NCBI GenBank assembly: GCA_900542565.1
Contig: UQOC01000008.1
Span: 1 to 64,000, forward strand
Reading direction: 5' to 3'
DNA: 64,000 nucleotides
DNA from: an uncultured Eubacteriales bacterium
GTDB taxonomy: Bacteria; Bacillota; Clostridia; Peptostreptococcales; Anaerovoracaceae
Shown here: positions 43,562-52,657 of the stretch, piece by piece
Position numbering within the stretch: the first letter of the stretch is position 1
Layout: each line of letters starts with the position of its first letter
Position numbers and translations under genes: made by a program
The notes under the pieces: model-generated
The model's input: the letters and a program-made list of their open reading frames with translations, nothing else
Database searches by the model: none
What the model was told of the DNA's origin: nothing

Positions 43562-43745
43562 ATTCTCTATTATTCGTCATTTCCGCCACCAGCCTTCTCT
43601 AAGCATATTATAATTGATAAACTACTCCGGGACAAGGGCAGCTGCCATGAAAAAAGAATGATTTCTGCCGTAGGGCCGTCTTGCAACCGTGTTTATTTTT
43701 TGATAATATTATCGTATAGCACATTTATTCAATGAAGAGGAGCAA

Positions 43746-44678
43746 ATGATGAGCAAGAAAATGCAAAGTAACATTCTGTTGCTGTTTACAGCTCTTATAT
43801 GGGGGTCATCATTCGTAGCCCAAAAGAGCGGGATGGATTACATTGAACCGTTCACTTTCAACGGCATCAGAATGGTCATAGGTGGACTCGTACTGATACC
43901 TTTTATTTTACTCATGGACAGAAAAAAGGCCCGTGACGGCGCTGCGGAGCCGATGTCTGACGAAGAAAAGGCCAAAGCCAGGAAAAAAATCATCGCAGGC
44001 GGTATATGCTGCGGACTTGCGATATTTGTGGCAAGCTCTCTGCAGCAGTTCGGCGTCAGCTATACCACAGCAGGAAAAGCAGGCTTTATCACGACCCTGT
44101 ATGTGGTCATAGTTCCTATCATAAGTGTGCTGCTCAGAAAGCGCGTACGCCCGATAATGTGGCTTTGCGTGGTACTTGGCGCAGTGGGGCTGTACCTGCT
44201 CTGCATGACGGATGATTCCTTTAAGCTGGCTTTCGGAGACATGCTGGTGCTGCTCTGTGCAGTGGCATTTGCCGTACATATAATGGTAGTTGACCACTTT
44301 GCTGCCAAGCTGGACGGTACCAAGCTTTCGTGCATACAGTTCCTTACATCGGGGATCCTGGGACTTGTCGGCATGGCCATATTTGAGTCGCCGGACATAA
44401 ACGCCATCCTTGACTGCTGGCTGCCTATACTTTATGCCGGAGTCCTTTCATGCGGACTGGGTTATACTTTCCAGGTCATAGCTCAGAAATATGCGGAGCC
44501 TACAGTAGCTTCCCTGCTGATGAGCCTGGAATCGGTATTTGCCGTCATAAGCGGCGCCATATTGCTCCACGAGACCATGAGCATGAGAGAACTGACGGGC
44601 TGCGCTGTGATCTTTGCTGCCGTCATAATCTCCCAGCTTCCTGAAAAAAAGAAGAAAGAAGGCGAAGCACTGCAATGA
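43746..44678 (+). CDS. EamA/DMT-family transporter
   Basis: 310 residues with ten membrane helices in two EamA halves; the first opens LLLFTALIWGSSFVAQKSG, the classical DMT motif. These carriers export amino acids, nucleosides or other metabolites. ATG 43746 and ATG 43749 are both possible; GAGGAG fits the second better. It is followed by an HD gene with a 4-bp ATGA overlap, so the pair is coupled. Confidence 0.9.
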   Translation: MMSKKMQSNILLLFTALIWGSSFVAQKSGMDYIEPFTFNGIRMVIGGLVLIPFILLMDRKKARDGAAEPMSDEEKAKARKKIIAGGICCGLAIFVASSLQQFGVSYTTAGKAGFITTLYVVIVPIISVLLRKRVRPIMWLCVVLGAVGLYLLCMTDDSFKLAFGDMLVLLCAVAFAVHIMVVDHFAAKLDGTKLSCIQFLTSGILGLVGMAIFESPDINAILDCWLPILYAGVLSCGLGYTFQVIAQKYAEPTVASLLMSLESVFAVISGAILLHETMSMRELTGCAVIFAAVIISQLPEKKKKEGEALQ

Positions 44679-45226
44679 TAACGAGAGAAGAAGCTTTAGA
44701 ACTGCTGAAAAAATACAACAAGGAGGATTTCCACATCCACCATGGCAAGATGGTAGAAGGGACCATGAGATATTTTGCCAGAGAACTGGGATATGGAGAC
44801 GAAGAAGATTTCTGGGGAATAGTAGGATTGCTCCACGACATAGATTTTGAGATGTGGCCGGAGGAACACTGCAAGAAAGCCCCGGAACTGCTCAAAGAAG
44901 CCGGTATTGATGACCGTATGATCCATGCCATAGTGTGTCACGGCTATGGACTATGTTCTGATGTGAAACCGGAGCACGAGATGGAAAAGGTCCTGTTCGC
45001 CTGCGACGAACTGACGGGGCTCATCGGAGCGGCAGCTCTCATGCGTCCGTCTAAAAGCTGCAAGGACATGGAACTTAAATCCCTGAAGAAAAAATTCAAA
45101 GACAAGCGGTTCGCTGCCGGCTGCGACCGGGAAGTGATAACCAAGGGTGCGGAGATGCTCGGCTGGGAGCTGGACGATCTGCTGGGCAGGACCCTTGAAG
45201 CCATGAAAACATGTGAGGACGCCTAA
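44675..45226 (+). CDS. HD-domain hydrolase
   Basis: 183 residues with the HD ligands HHGKMVEGTM and LLHDIDFEMWPEEH. The latter DIDFE pattern is typical of a subfamily annotated as HDIG-domain proteins. Substrate unknown. Its start overlaps the transporter stop. The terminator stem begins inside its last codons and the stop codon lies in the loop. Confidence 0.85.
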   Translation: MITREEALELLKKYNKEDFHIHHGKMVEGTMRYFARELGYGDEEDFWGIVGLLHDIDFEMWPEEHCKKAPELLKEAGIDDRMIHAIVCHGYGLCSDVKPEHEMEKVLFACDELTGLIGAAALMRPSKSCKDMELKSLKKKFKDKRFAAGCDREVITKGAEMLGWELDDLLGRTLEAMKTCEDA

Positions 45227-45239
45227 AAGGCGTCCTTTT
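45216..45239 (+). terminator. Terminator overlapping the HD gene stop
   Basis: AGGACGCC and GGCGTCCT form a stem with loop TAAAA, followed by TTTT. The TAA in the loop is the stop codon. Confidence 0.85.
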
Positions 45240-45282
45240 AAAATACAGTGGCTGATATATTCTTTTTTGACCGGGGATGATT

Positions 45283-46563
45283 TTAGAGATAGTCTTTTAA
45301 CATCAGCGAGAGGAGACTGACCGAAGGCTCAAGGCAGTCCTCATCAAAGTCAAAGCCGGGGTTGTGGACAGGCTGGGAGATGTCTGTTCCGATACCTATG
45401 TATACCGCCTTTCCGCCGTGCTGCTGTACATGGTTCATCATCACCGAAGCGTCATCTGAACCGCCGAGATTGCCCTCGGCATAGATTTTGTTGAACCAGG
45501 GGATGCGGGAGGCTGCCTGACGGACGGCCTCAACAAGGCAGCTGTCGCTCCGGGCAGCAGGGACTTCCCCATAATCCTCAAAAGTATATGTCAGGCCGTA
45601 AGTCTTTGAAGTTCCGCCAAGGATGTCAAATACCCTTTCTTTCAGATACTGTGAGATTTCGGGAAACTGCCCCCGGTATTCCAGCCTGAGACTGCATTCA
45701 GGAGGTATGGTATTGGCACATAGCCCGCCGTTTATCATACCTACATTGACCCGTGTAAGGCCTTTTTCGTGGGGGGCTATGGCATGGAGCGACAATGCGG
45801 CGCTGCATGCGGCCAGCAGGGCGTTCCTGCCTTCCTGAGCGGCTCCGCAAGGGTGAGCTGCCCGGCCGTGGAAAGTGACATCAAGCTGCCTGACACTCAG
45901 AAAATCATTTATACCGCAGGCGATGGCCCCCGATGGCAGAGGCTCGTTTTGGGCAGAAAGGGCCAGATGCACGGCAATGAAATGATCTACATCATCGAGG
46001 AACCCTTTGTCGACGATGGAAGCGGCTCCGAAAAAAGTTTCTTCTGCCGGCTGGAACAAAAGCTTGATGACACCTCTGTAGTCGTCAGGATGTTTTATTA
46101 TATCAGAAGCAAGACCAAGCCCGATGGCAGTATGACCATCGTGGCCGCAGGCATGGACACAGCCAGGGTTTACAGATGAAAAATCTTCCGAAAAGGCTCT
46201 GGAACCGTCTGCGTCTTTCTCATCATATGGCAGGCAGTCTATATCAAAGCGCAGGGCGCTGACTGGCCCCGGATGTCCGGTATCTATGACGGCAACCACG
46301 CCGGGATAACCTTCTGTACTGCGTACCAGTACGGGATCGGCCCCTTGGGATATGGCTCTTTCCATGTTGGCCCGGCGTGTTTTTTCGGACAGGTCGATGG
46401 GGCTTTTGACCGTCTGGATGTTTACGGCGTTTCTGCCGACATGAATATCCTTTGCACCCAAGCCTGCAAGTATCTCGGCGATCCTGGCGCTGGTCCGGAC
46501 TTCATTCCAGCCTGTTTCGGCATATCGGTGAAATTCGCGCCTGTATTTTGTGATCTGGTTCAT
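45283..46563 (-). CDS. M20-family amidohydrolase (AbgA-like)
   Basis: 426 residues of the M20D group. Metal-site motifs include HACGHDGHT and FQPAEET, with the domain-interface HGRAAHPCGA and the C-terminal SDDASVMM region. It removes an acyl, aminobenzoyl or peptide group from an amino acid in the cytoplasm. Length and LRFDIDCLPY resemble p-aminobenzoyl-glutamate hydrolase subunit A, but no subunit B is adjacent. AAAGGAG precedes the ATG. Confidence 0.87.
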   Translation of the reverse strand: MNQITKYRREFHRYAETGWNEVRTSARIAEILAGLGAKDIHVGRNAVNIQTVKSPIDLSEKTRRANMERAISQGADPVLVRSTEGYPGVVAVIDTGHPGPVSALRFDIDCLPYDEKDADGSRAFSEDFSSVNPGCVHACGHDGHTAIGLGLASDIIKHPDDYRGVIKLLFQPAEETFFGAASIVDKGFLDDVDHFIAVHLALSAQNEPLPSGAIACGINDFLSVRQLDVTFHGRAAHPCGAAQEGRNALLAACSAALSLHAIAPHEKGLTRVNVGMINGGLCANTIPPECSLRLEYRGQFPEISQYLKERVFDILGGTSKTYGLTYTFEDYGEVPAARSDSCLVEAVRQAASRIPWFNKIYAEGNLGGSDDASVMMNHVQQHGGKAVYIGIGTDISQPVHNPGFDFDEDCLEPSVSLLSLMLKDYL

Positions 46564-46611
46564 TGTAGCTCCTTTCTGCTTAGAAAAATGACTGCCTAAG
46601 GATACGGTGTG

Positions 46612-48702
46612 TTAGAGATATTTGCGGAACCAGCTTATCATTTCGGCAATCCGCCGGCGGCGGTTGACAGGTGAGCCGCTGCGGCACAGTTCGTGGGTCT
46701 CGCCTTTTACTGCAAATACTCTTGAGGTGCCTCCGAAATAGGTGATGGCGCTGTGGAGCTGCAAAGCATGGTCATAGGTGCACCTGTGATCCTCAACGCC
46801 ATGTATGAACAAGACCGGAGTCTTTATAAAAGGAGCATACTTTAGACCAGACTGATTCCATAAGTATTCCGGATCTTCCCATGGGGTCGTCCCGTAGGTG
46901 TCTTTGTTACACGGAAATCCTATGTCAGACATGCCGTAGTCGCTGAAGAGGTTGGATACACACCGGTCAGAAATGGCAGCCTTATACCTGCCTGTATGGC
47001 CCAGTATCCAGTTGATGATTATCCCGCCGTAAGAGCCGCCGGTTATTCCCAGCCGTTCTTTGTCTATCCACGGAAACCGCTCAATGGCTGCATCCGTAAA
47101 TTCCATCAGGTCTCTGTAGTCAACGGTACCCCATTTCTGCCTTATATCGGCAAAATCGCCGCCTCGTCCTTCGGATCCCCTTGGATTGCAGTATATGACG
47201 CCCCATCCTTCAGCGCACATGGCAAACATCTCGTGGGTTGCCACAGGACCGTAAGCTGAACCGGGGCCTCCATGGATAAACAGGATGGCCGGATATTTTT
47301 TTCCATCCTCAAAAACGGCGGGCTTCATGGCCCAGCCCTGTATGGTGATGCCGTCGGAATTGACAAAGTCGCAGCTTTGGATCTGGGGAAATTGGAACTC
47401 GTCTTTCAGAGCCGTATTAAAATCTGTGAGCCGCAGCTCTGTGCCGCTGGCCGGATCCAGCATATAAAATTCGCCGCCGTCCAGCCCCCTCATAGCTGAC
47501 ATATAGATCTTATCCCCATCGGCAAAGTAGTCAAGGATCTTGCCGGACTCATGGGTCAGCTCGGTCATATGATCACTGCCGAAAGGTGAGAAATACAGCT
47601 TGGAATCGCCGCCTCTTGTGCTTATGTATATAATGCCGTTTTCTGTAACGGTTATCTTGTTGAGCCAGCCGCTGAGGTATGTCACATCAGTCAGCACATT
47701 GTCATAAAAATGTATGTCGGCATGCTTGTTGTTTCTGGTGAAAATGCCTGTATCCATGTCCAGGATGTCGATATATCCATTCTGGTATTCCCCATGCAGA
47801 GCACGGTCGCTCCTGCAGAGGAGGATCCGGCTTTCATCAACGGCCTGTATAGCGGCATAGACATACAGGTTAGAATCGTCTATGGCGGTAACTTCCATGG
47901 TGGAATAGTCGATCTTATATACTTTGCCTTCGGTCTTTTGCATGCCGCCGGAATCTACTCCGTAAAAAATGCCGTATTTGTCTTTATATGAATCAATGGC
48001 GAAAATGCTGATGTCGTCGCCGGAAAGCCGGATGAGGCTTCCTTCTGCGCCGCCGTCTGGGCAGCCAGGCTCTGCTGTCCGGTCAGCGCTGGCTCCACGG
48101 CCCATGTCCCGGCAGAAGCCACCGCTGCGGTCATAAAAGTAGACTCGTCCCCGTTCTTTATTGCAATAACCTCCGTCGTTGGTCCAGAAAGGAACTTCAT
48201 CTGCTATAAAATACCTGCTTTCCATCTCTGCTATTTCGGCATATTTTTCCCAGTCTCCGCCCGCTTCATGGAGCCAGCTTTCTCTAATGGCGTTTTCACT
48301 GGAAAGGAGCAAAAAACGGTTTTCATCTATTATCCGGAAATCGTATATGCCCTTGTGAAGACTGAAAAGCTTTGTGTATTCTTTTGTAATGATGTTGAAC
48401 TTGTAAAAAACGGCAAGGGGTATGCCTTTGCCGATCATATCTTTGTCGGCCTGGTCCCTGGCCCCCAGTATGACAAGGTTTTCTGCATCAAGCCATTGGT
48501 GGGCGCCTGCGCTGCCGTCATATGTAAGTCTTTCTTTGACCTTGCCGGCATCCATATCGAACAGATACAGATCAGAAATATATCTGTCATTCTCCATATC
48601 TGTGTCATAGCGTACAAAGGAAAAAAGTCCGCTGCCGTTGGGCTTCATATGTGTGGTATTGACATATTCCTTGAAAAAATCATCGGTGATCCTTTTTCTC
48701 AT
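46612..48702 (-). CDS. S9-family prolyl-oligopeptidase-like serine peptidase
   Basis: 696 residues. An N-terminal beta-propeller (about 1-420) is followed by an alpha/beta hydrolase domain with the nucleophile in GGSYGG, the aspartate in GVEDHRC and the histidine in GETHEL. It cleaves short peptides in the cytoplasm, a fitting partner for peptide/amino-acid fermentation. A Gly/Ala/Ser-rich insertion lies near residues 200-215. The start is ATG 48702 after AAAGGAGG. The M20 gene follows after about 50 bp, so the two peptidases may share a transcript. Confidence 0.9.
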   Translation of the reverse strand: MRKRITDDFFKEYVNTTHMKPNGSGLFSFVRYDTDMENDRYISDLYLFDMDAGKVKERLTYDGSAGAHQWLDAENLVILGARDQADKDMIGKGIPLAVFYKFNIITKEYTKLFSLHKGIYDFRIIDENRFLLLSSENAIRESWLHEAGGDWEKYAEIAEMESRYFIADEVPFWTNDGGYCNKERGRVYFYDRSGGFCRDMGRGASADRTAEPGCPDGGAEGSLIRLSGDDISIFAIDSYKDKYGIFYGVDSGGMQKTEGKVYKIDYSTMEVTAIDDSNLYVYAAIQAVDESRILLCRSDRALHGEYQNGYIDILDMDTGIFTRNNKHADIHFYDNVLTDVTYLSGWLNKITVTENGIIYISTRGGDSKLYFSPFGSDHMTELTHESGKILDYFADGDKIYMSAMRGLDGGEFYMLDPASGTELRLTDFNTALKDEFQFPQIQSCDFVNSDGITIQGWAMKPAVFEDGKKYPAILFIHGGPGSAYGPVATHEMFAMCAEGWGVIYCNPRGSEGRGGDFADIRQKWGTVDYRDLMEFTDAAIERFPWIDKERLGITGGSYGGIIINWILGHTGRYKAAISDRCVSNLFSDYGMSDIGFPCNKDTYGTTPWEDPEYLWNQSGLKYAPFIKTPVLFIHGVEDHRCTYDHALQLHSAITYFGGTSRVFAVKGETHELCRSGSPVNRRRRIAEMISWFRKYL

Positions 48703-48801
48703 GAGGGGGCCTCCTTTCGTTTGTATATATTTTATAGCAAACCGGAACAAATAAAAAGCTTATTTTTTGCCGGAGCAGCCCGCCGCAGCCGTTTGGCGCC
48801 C

Positions 48802-48830
48802 TTGTTAGAAGGGAACACTTATGGTAAAAT
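48802..48830 (+). promoter_or_regulatory. Sigma-70-type promoter of the MFS gene
   Basis: TTGTTA (48802-48807) and TAAAAT (48825-48830) with a 17-bp spacer, just before the MFS transporter ribosome binding site. Confidence 0.6.
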
Positions 48831-48857
48831 TATAAAAAAAGAAAAGGAGCGCAGCAT

Positions 48858-50120
48858 ATGAAAAAAATCAATCTGAGCGCAGGGACTTTTTTAGCTATCA
48901 TATCTTTTTCCATAGCTGGCAGCGTCATCTACGAACTGCCGTATATAAGGAATGTTTATTATGACAAATTTGTTGAAGCTTTCGGGATGACCAATGCGCA
49001 GGTGGGATTCCTGATGTCGGCCTATGCCGTGGGATGCCTGCTGCTGTATATTCCGGGAGGCATCCTGGCGGACAAGTTTTCTACAAAGAAAATGCTGGTG
49101 CTGTCTCTGATGGGGACGGGAGCCCTCGGCATAGTCATGGCCCTTTCCATGAATTATGTGACGGCGCTGATCGCATTTTTCCTGTTTGCCGTCACCACCA
49201 GCTTTGTCTTTTGGGCGGCTCTGAACAAAGGACTTAGGATAATAGGCGGAAAGGAAGATTCAGGATCCACATACGGCTGGTATTATGCTCTCGGATCTGT
49301 GATAAGCCTGGTGTGCGGCCTGGGATTCTGGGCGCTGTATACTTCCACTGAAAATTCGCATGACGCAATGTTCAGGACCATAATGGCCATGTCCATAGCT
49401 GTCATAGTGTCGGGCGTCCTGGTGCAGATAACATTTAAAGAAGAGAATGCTTCCCTTGCCCAGACGGCAGAAGAAGATAAGTTCAGGCTCAGCGATGTGG
49501 GAAAAGCAATAAAAAACCCGTATCTCTGGTGGGCTTCCATCATAATGTTCCTCATTTATACTATTTACAGCAATGTGTCGTATTTTACCCCGTACCTGTC
49601 GTCTCAGGTGGGAATGGATGTGTCTGATTCTTCGTTCCTGGGAATCATAAGGGGATATGTATTTTACTTCCTGTCGCCGGTAGGCGGATATATAGCAGAT
49701 AAACTGCTCAAATCCACCCTGCGGCTGTACGGATATGGCTTTATAGGGCTGGCTGTACTGTTCTTTGCGGCTACACGGGTACCTGCCGGGGAGGACAGCG
49801 TTGTCATCGCCATCGTGATTTCGCTGCTGGCTTCGGCTTTTGCCATGATGCTCTACGGAGTCATGTGGTCCATACTCAATGAGATAGATATCCCTATTTC
49901 ATATGCGGCAACGGCCATAGGGATTTCGTCCATGGTCATCTATCTGCCTGATCTGTTCGTGCCTGCTATGATAGGAAGCTGGCTGGACAATTACGGTGAG
50001 GAGGCCGGATATTTCAGGATGTTCATCTTCTTCGGAATATGCTGTATGCTGGCGGTGGTGCTTTCCCTGACACTGGCAGAGAGAGTAAAGATGATGAAAG
50101 CTGCCAAGAAAATAAAATAA
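48858..50120 (+). CDS. Major facilitator superfamily transporter
   Basis: 420 residues with twelve predicted helices and the MFS loop motif GGILADKFSTKKMLV between helices 2 and 3. It is divergent from the peptidase gene, so uptake of peptides or organic acids is possible but not shown. AAAAGGAG precedes the ATG and a terminator follows. Confidence 0.9.
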   Translation: MKKINLSAGTFLAIISFSIAGSVIYELPYIRNVYYDKFVEAFGMTNAQVGFLMSAYAVGCLLLYIPGGILADKFSTKKMLVLSLMGTGALGIVMALSMNYVTALIAFFLFAVTTSFVFWAALNKGLRIIGGKEDSGSTYGWYYALGSVISLVCGLGFWALYTSTENSHDAMFRTIMAMSIAVIVSGVLVQITFKEENASLAQTAEEDKFRLSDVGKAIKNPYLWWASIIMFLIYTIYSNVSYFTPYLSSQVGMDVSDSSFLGIIRGYVFYFLSPVGGYIADKLLKSTLRLYGYGFIGLAVLFFAATRVPAGEDSVVIAIVISLLASAFAMMLYGVMWSILNEIDIPISYAATAIGISSMVIYLPDLFVPAMIGSWLDNYGEEAGYFRMFIFFGICCMLAVVLSLTLAERVKMMKAAKKIK

Positions 50121-50129
50121 TGATAAAAG

Positions 50130-50154
50130 GGCCGGTCTGCGGACCGGTTTTTTT
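50130..50154 (+). terminator. Terminator of the MFS gene
   Basis: CCGGTC and GACCGG form a stem with a 4-base loop and a T7 tail. Confidence 0.92.
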
Positions 50155-50208
50155 ATGCATATGACATGAGGCGGATATGCTGCGAGGATCGCTGGCGGAA
50201 TTATAGAT

Positions 50209-50281
50209 GGCAATGGCCGTTCCGGGGAGTATAGGCAGCAATGACCGTTCCGGGGAATGTAGGCAGCAATGGCCGTTCAGC
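50209..50281. repeat. 28-bp tandem array abutting element copy C
   Basis: Three copies of a unit like GGCAGCAATGGCCGTTCC; the first lacks 3 bp and the third is cut off where the four-pair element begins (CAGCCGGCAAAAG). CTGGCGGAA, the outer sequence of the element ends, also occurs alone at 50192-50200. Confidence 0.85.
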
Positions 50282-50506
50282 CGGCAAAAGGTTCTCTTTT
50301 TCTTTGCATTGGCCATTGCTGAGAACCAAAAGAGCTGGCAGTCAGACAAAAAGTTCTCTTTTCTATGATCCCAATGGTGAGGGAGAACCTGCCCCGGAAA
50401 AAAAGTTTCTCAAAAGATCTGAATGGAGGCTAGCTGAGAACTAAAACTGGAAGATCGGTTCTCGGCAAAGCATGATCTGGACAAAACGAGAACCTTTTGC
50501 TGGCGG
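50280..50506. repeat. Four-pair GGTTCTC element, copy C (beside the nuclease gene)
   Basis: Left half-sites start at 50290, 50352, 50405 and 50457; every right half-site follows after exactly 24 bp. Ends are GCCGGCAAAAGGTTCTC and GAGAACCTTTTGCTGGCGG, an almost perfect terminal inverted repeat. The nuclease gene begins 130 bp downstream. The rest of 50121-50636 holds the terminator, the 28-bp array and an AT-rich probable promoter. Confidence 0.92.
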
Positions 50507-50636
50507 AACTCACATGACCATCTTATACCCCAAAACACAAAAGATTTCTGTTGTATTTTATGGAATTATATAGTAAAATTTTACATATAATTACTGATGG
50601 AAAAAACTCATGCAGATAGTAAAAGAAAGGGGAAAG

Positions 50637-51401
50637 ATGGAAAACAATATATCCGGGCAGATAAGAAGGATCCTTGACAGGGAGATGGAATTGCTCAGCC
50701 TTGAAAAACATGAGTATCGGAAGCTGCGCCACTTGGGATCTCTCATAATAAGACGCAGGCAATACGGCATTATCTTTACCGAAAAAAATAATGGGCGGGA
50801 AAAAGGGATCACATCCGATAAGGCCAGGATAATTCTTCTTGGCAGAAAGAGATATCTGAAAAAGTCCATCCCCCGTAGAGAAAAGGTATGCAAGATGTTG
50901 CAGGACGCGATAAAAGAAATTGAAAATGCGGAATCACCTCCTTTGGATTTCCCCTGGGACATAAAAGAGCTTAAAAACGCCCGGTTTTCACGAAAAGCAT
51001 TCCGGTGGCTCTCCGAAGAAACCCAGACCAACCCAATGGCTCCGGAAATGTTGAAATATGCCACAGACTCAGGTATCAGGGTAAGATCAAAATCGGAGAA
51101 GATAATCGCAGACATGCTCACGAGCCGGGGTCTACCGTTTAAATATGAGGTTCCGTTAGAATTGCCAGGACGCAGGATCTATCCCGACTTTGTCATAATG
51201 CGGCAGAACGGCAGGATGGTCATATGGGAGCACTTTGGCCTTATGGGCGACGAGAAATATGCCGTGAAAGCCATGGAGAAACTTACGGCTTATCTTGAAG
51301 CAGGCTTATCCATACACGATGATCTTATATGTACTTTTGAAAAGGACATTGAAATGCCTGGTATATTAGAAAACATAATCGACACATATCTTATCCAGTG
51401 A
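50637..51401 (+). CDS. PD-(D/E)XK-like nuclease, repeat-associated (paralogue 2)
   Basis: 254 residues, homologous throughout to the protein at 16684. The N-terminal half is basic and helical (LGSLIIRRRQYGIIF, LLGRKRYL). The C-terminal half has Glu154 in VRSKSE, Asp184 in YPDFVI and Glu198 in IWEHFGL, with spacings of 30 and 14 residues identical to paralogue 1. Such E-D-E patterns fit a metal-dependent nuclease core, with EH where ExK is usual. It starts at ATG 50637 after AAAGGGG; an ATG at 50610 is possible. It stands alone, 130 bp after a four-pair element that is its probable partner. Activity is inferred. Confidence 0.65.
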   Translation: MENNISGQIRRILDREMELLSLEKHEYRKLRHLGSLIIRRRQYGIIFTEKNNGREKGITSDKARIILLGRKRYLKKSIPRREKVCKMLQDAIKEIENAESPPLDFPWDIKELKNARFSRKAFRWLSEETQTNPMAPEMLKYATDSGIRVRSKSEKIIADMLTSRGLPFKYEVPLELPGRRIYPDFVIMRQNGRMVIWEHFGLMGDEKYAVKAMEKLTAYLEAGLSIHDDLICTFEKDIEMPGILENIIDTYLIQ

Positions 51402-51521
51402 AAAGAGGTTGTGAAATGTCCCGCTTTGCCCTGTGCCTATTTGCATCTGCAAGGCACTGCGAGCAGAAAGCAGCAGATGTCCATGGTCACAAAATGCAGA
51501 TGTCCGCAGCCAGAAAAGCCC

Positions 51522-51550
51522 TTGCGCCCCAAAGGATAAATGAGTATAAT
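51522..51550 (+). promoter_or_regulatory. Sigma-70-type promoter of the phosphoribosyltransferase gene
   Basis: TTGCGC (51522-51527) and TATAAT (51545-51550) with a 17-bp spacer, 80 bp before the start codon. Confidence 0.65.
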
Positions 51551-51630
51551 AATAGCGTGTTATCAGGGTCTGACGGATATTCGGGCCACGAGCACCCGGA
51601 AAACTATACCAATGAAAGGAAGCGAGTTTC

Positions 51631-52182
51631 ATGTTTCACGAAATGACCATAGCGGGCGTCAAAAGACAGCTGCCCCTCTGCAAAGTAACAGACGACCTTT
51701 ATATAGCCGCTTTTATAATGTTCAGCGATGTGGAGATCACAAAGGCCGCCGCCGCCGAGCTTCTCAAAAAAGCACCGGAATTTGATATAATGATAACAGC
51801 CGAATCCAAAGGTATACCGCTCACATACGAAATGGCAAGACAGGCGGGGGTGAATGATTATGTGGTAGCCCGCAAAGGAGCCAAACTCTACATGACTGAC
51901 ATAGTATCCACTCAGGTGGATTCCATAACTACAGACCATATCCAGACTCTGTGCATCGGAGGCAAAGAGGCTTCCCAGCTCCGCGGAAAGAGGGTGCTGA
52001 TCGTCGATGATGTTATCAGCACAGGTGAATCCTTAAGGTCCCTTGAAACCCTTGTAGACCAGGTGGGTGGAATCATCGTAGGCCGTATGGCCGTGCTGGC
52101 CGAAGGCAAAGCCGCAGACAGAGACGATATCATCTATCTGGAAAAGTTACCTGTATTCAATCCTGACGGCAGCATAAAATAA
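51631..52182 (+). CDS. Adenine/xanthine-type phosphoribosyltransferase
   Basis: 183 residues of the type I phosphoribosyltransferase fold. The PRPP-binding motif is VLIVDDVISTGES, and TAESKGIPLTYEMA forms the pyrophosphate loop region. It salvages a purine base with PRPP, or acts as a PurR-like regulator, though no DNA-binding domain is present. The apt-like length suggests adenine. GAAAGGAAG precedes the ATG, and a small gene follows after 21 bp. Confidence 0.85.
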   Translation: MFHEMTIAGVKRQLPLCKVTDDLYIAAFIMFSDVEITKAAAAELLKKAPEFDIMITAESKGIPLTYEMARQAGVNDYVVARKGAKLYMTDIVSTQVDSITTDHIQTLCIGGKEASQLRGKRVLIVDDVISTGESLRSLETLVDQVGGIIVGRMAVLAEGKAADRDDIIYLEKLPVFNPDGSIK

Positions 52183-52203
52183 AGCCGGAGGTGACAGCAT
52201 TTC

Positions 52204-52527
52204 ATGGACAGTCAAAACATTAAAGAAATAAAACTGGCGCCTGAACCGCCCCTTTATAACTATGTGGATATAGCGGTCATGGATTTTCCCAATGGGCGGG
52301 ATGGCCATCCACGGACCAGATGTAAAGTGACGGCCCAGTTTGGGGACTACGATATAGATCAGCTCAAGAAACAGGGGCTGGACTATGAAGGAGCCGTTAA
52401 ATACTACGAGGACTGGCTGTACCGGATAATCAAACTGAACCTGGCTCAGGACTGGACATGCGTTGAAGGATGGGACCAGGTCATGGGGATCATAGAGAAA
52501 AAGCTTGCTGCCAGGTATGACGCATGA
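52204..52527 (+). CDS. Small protein of unknown function
   Basis: 107 residues, acidic, soluble, without known motifs; the middle contains YYEDWLYRIIKLNLAQDW. GGAGGTGACAG precedes the ATG. It probably shares the phosphoribosyltransferase transcript. Family not recognised. Confidence 0.65.
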   Translation: MDSQNIKEIKLAPEPPLYNYVDIAVMDFPNGRDGHPRTRCKVTAQFGDYDIDQLKKQGLDYEGAVKYYEDWLYRIIKLNLAQDWTCVEGWDQVMGIIEKKLAARYDA

Positions 52528-52588
52528 TCTTACCTGTATCCTGACAGTATGTGATGATGGTCTGACCGCTCATTTTTCAGGATACTTT

Positions 52589-52657
52589 TGATATAATCAG
52601 TATAAAAAGACGAAGGCTGCTGCTCCCGCAAGGCTAAACACGGAGACAGCCTTTTTT
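52589..52657 (+). ncRNA. Candidate short RNA or isolated promoter-terminator unit
   Basis: An extended -10 box (TGATATAAT, 52589-52597) is followed within 16 bp by a strong terminator: AAGGCTG (52613-52619) pairs with CAGCCTT (52647-52653), then TTTTTT. A transcript of about 55 bases is predicted. No -35 box is clear, and the stem may just be the terminator of the gene ending at 52527. Confidence 0.35.

Noticed and set aside
50280..50506. Four-pair element as a CRISPR or an RNA with stem-loops
   Set aside because: Repeats are 7-bp inverted half-sites with 24-base loops, too weak for stable hairpins; fixed helical spacing favours paired DNA sites.
51398..51646. Open frame of about 82 codons after the nuclease gene
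   Set aside because: It overlaps the promoter and start of the phosphoribosyltransferase gene, has odd composition and no family resemblance.
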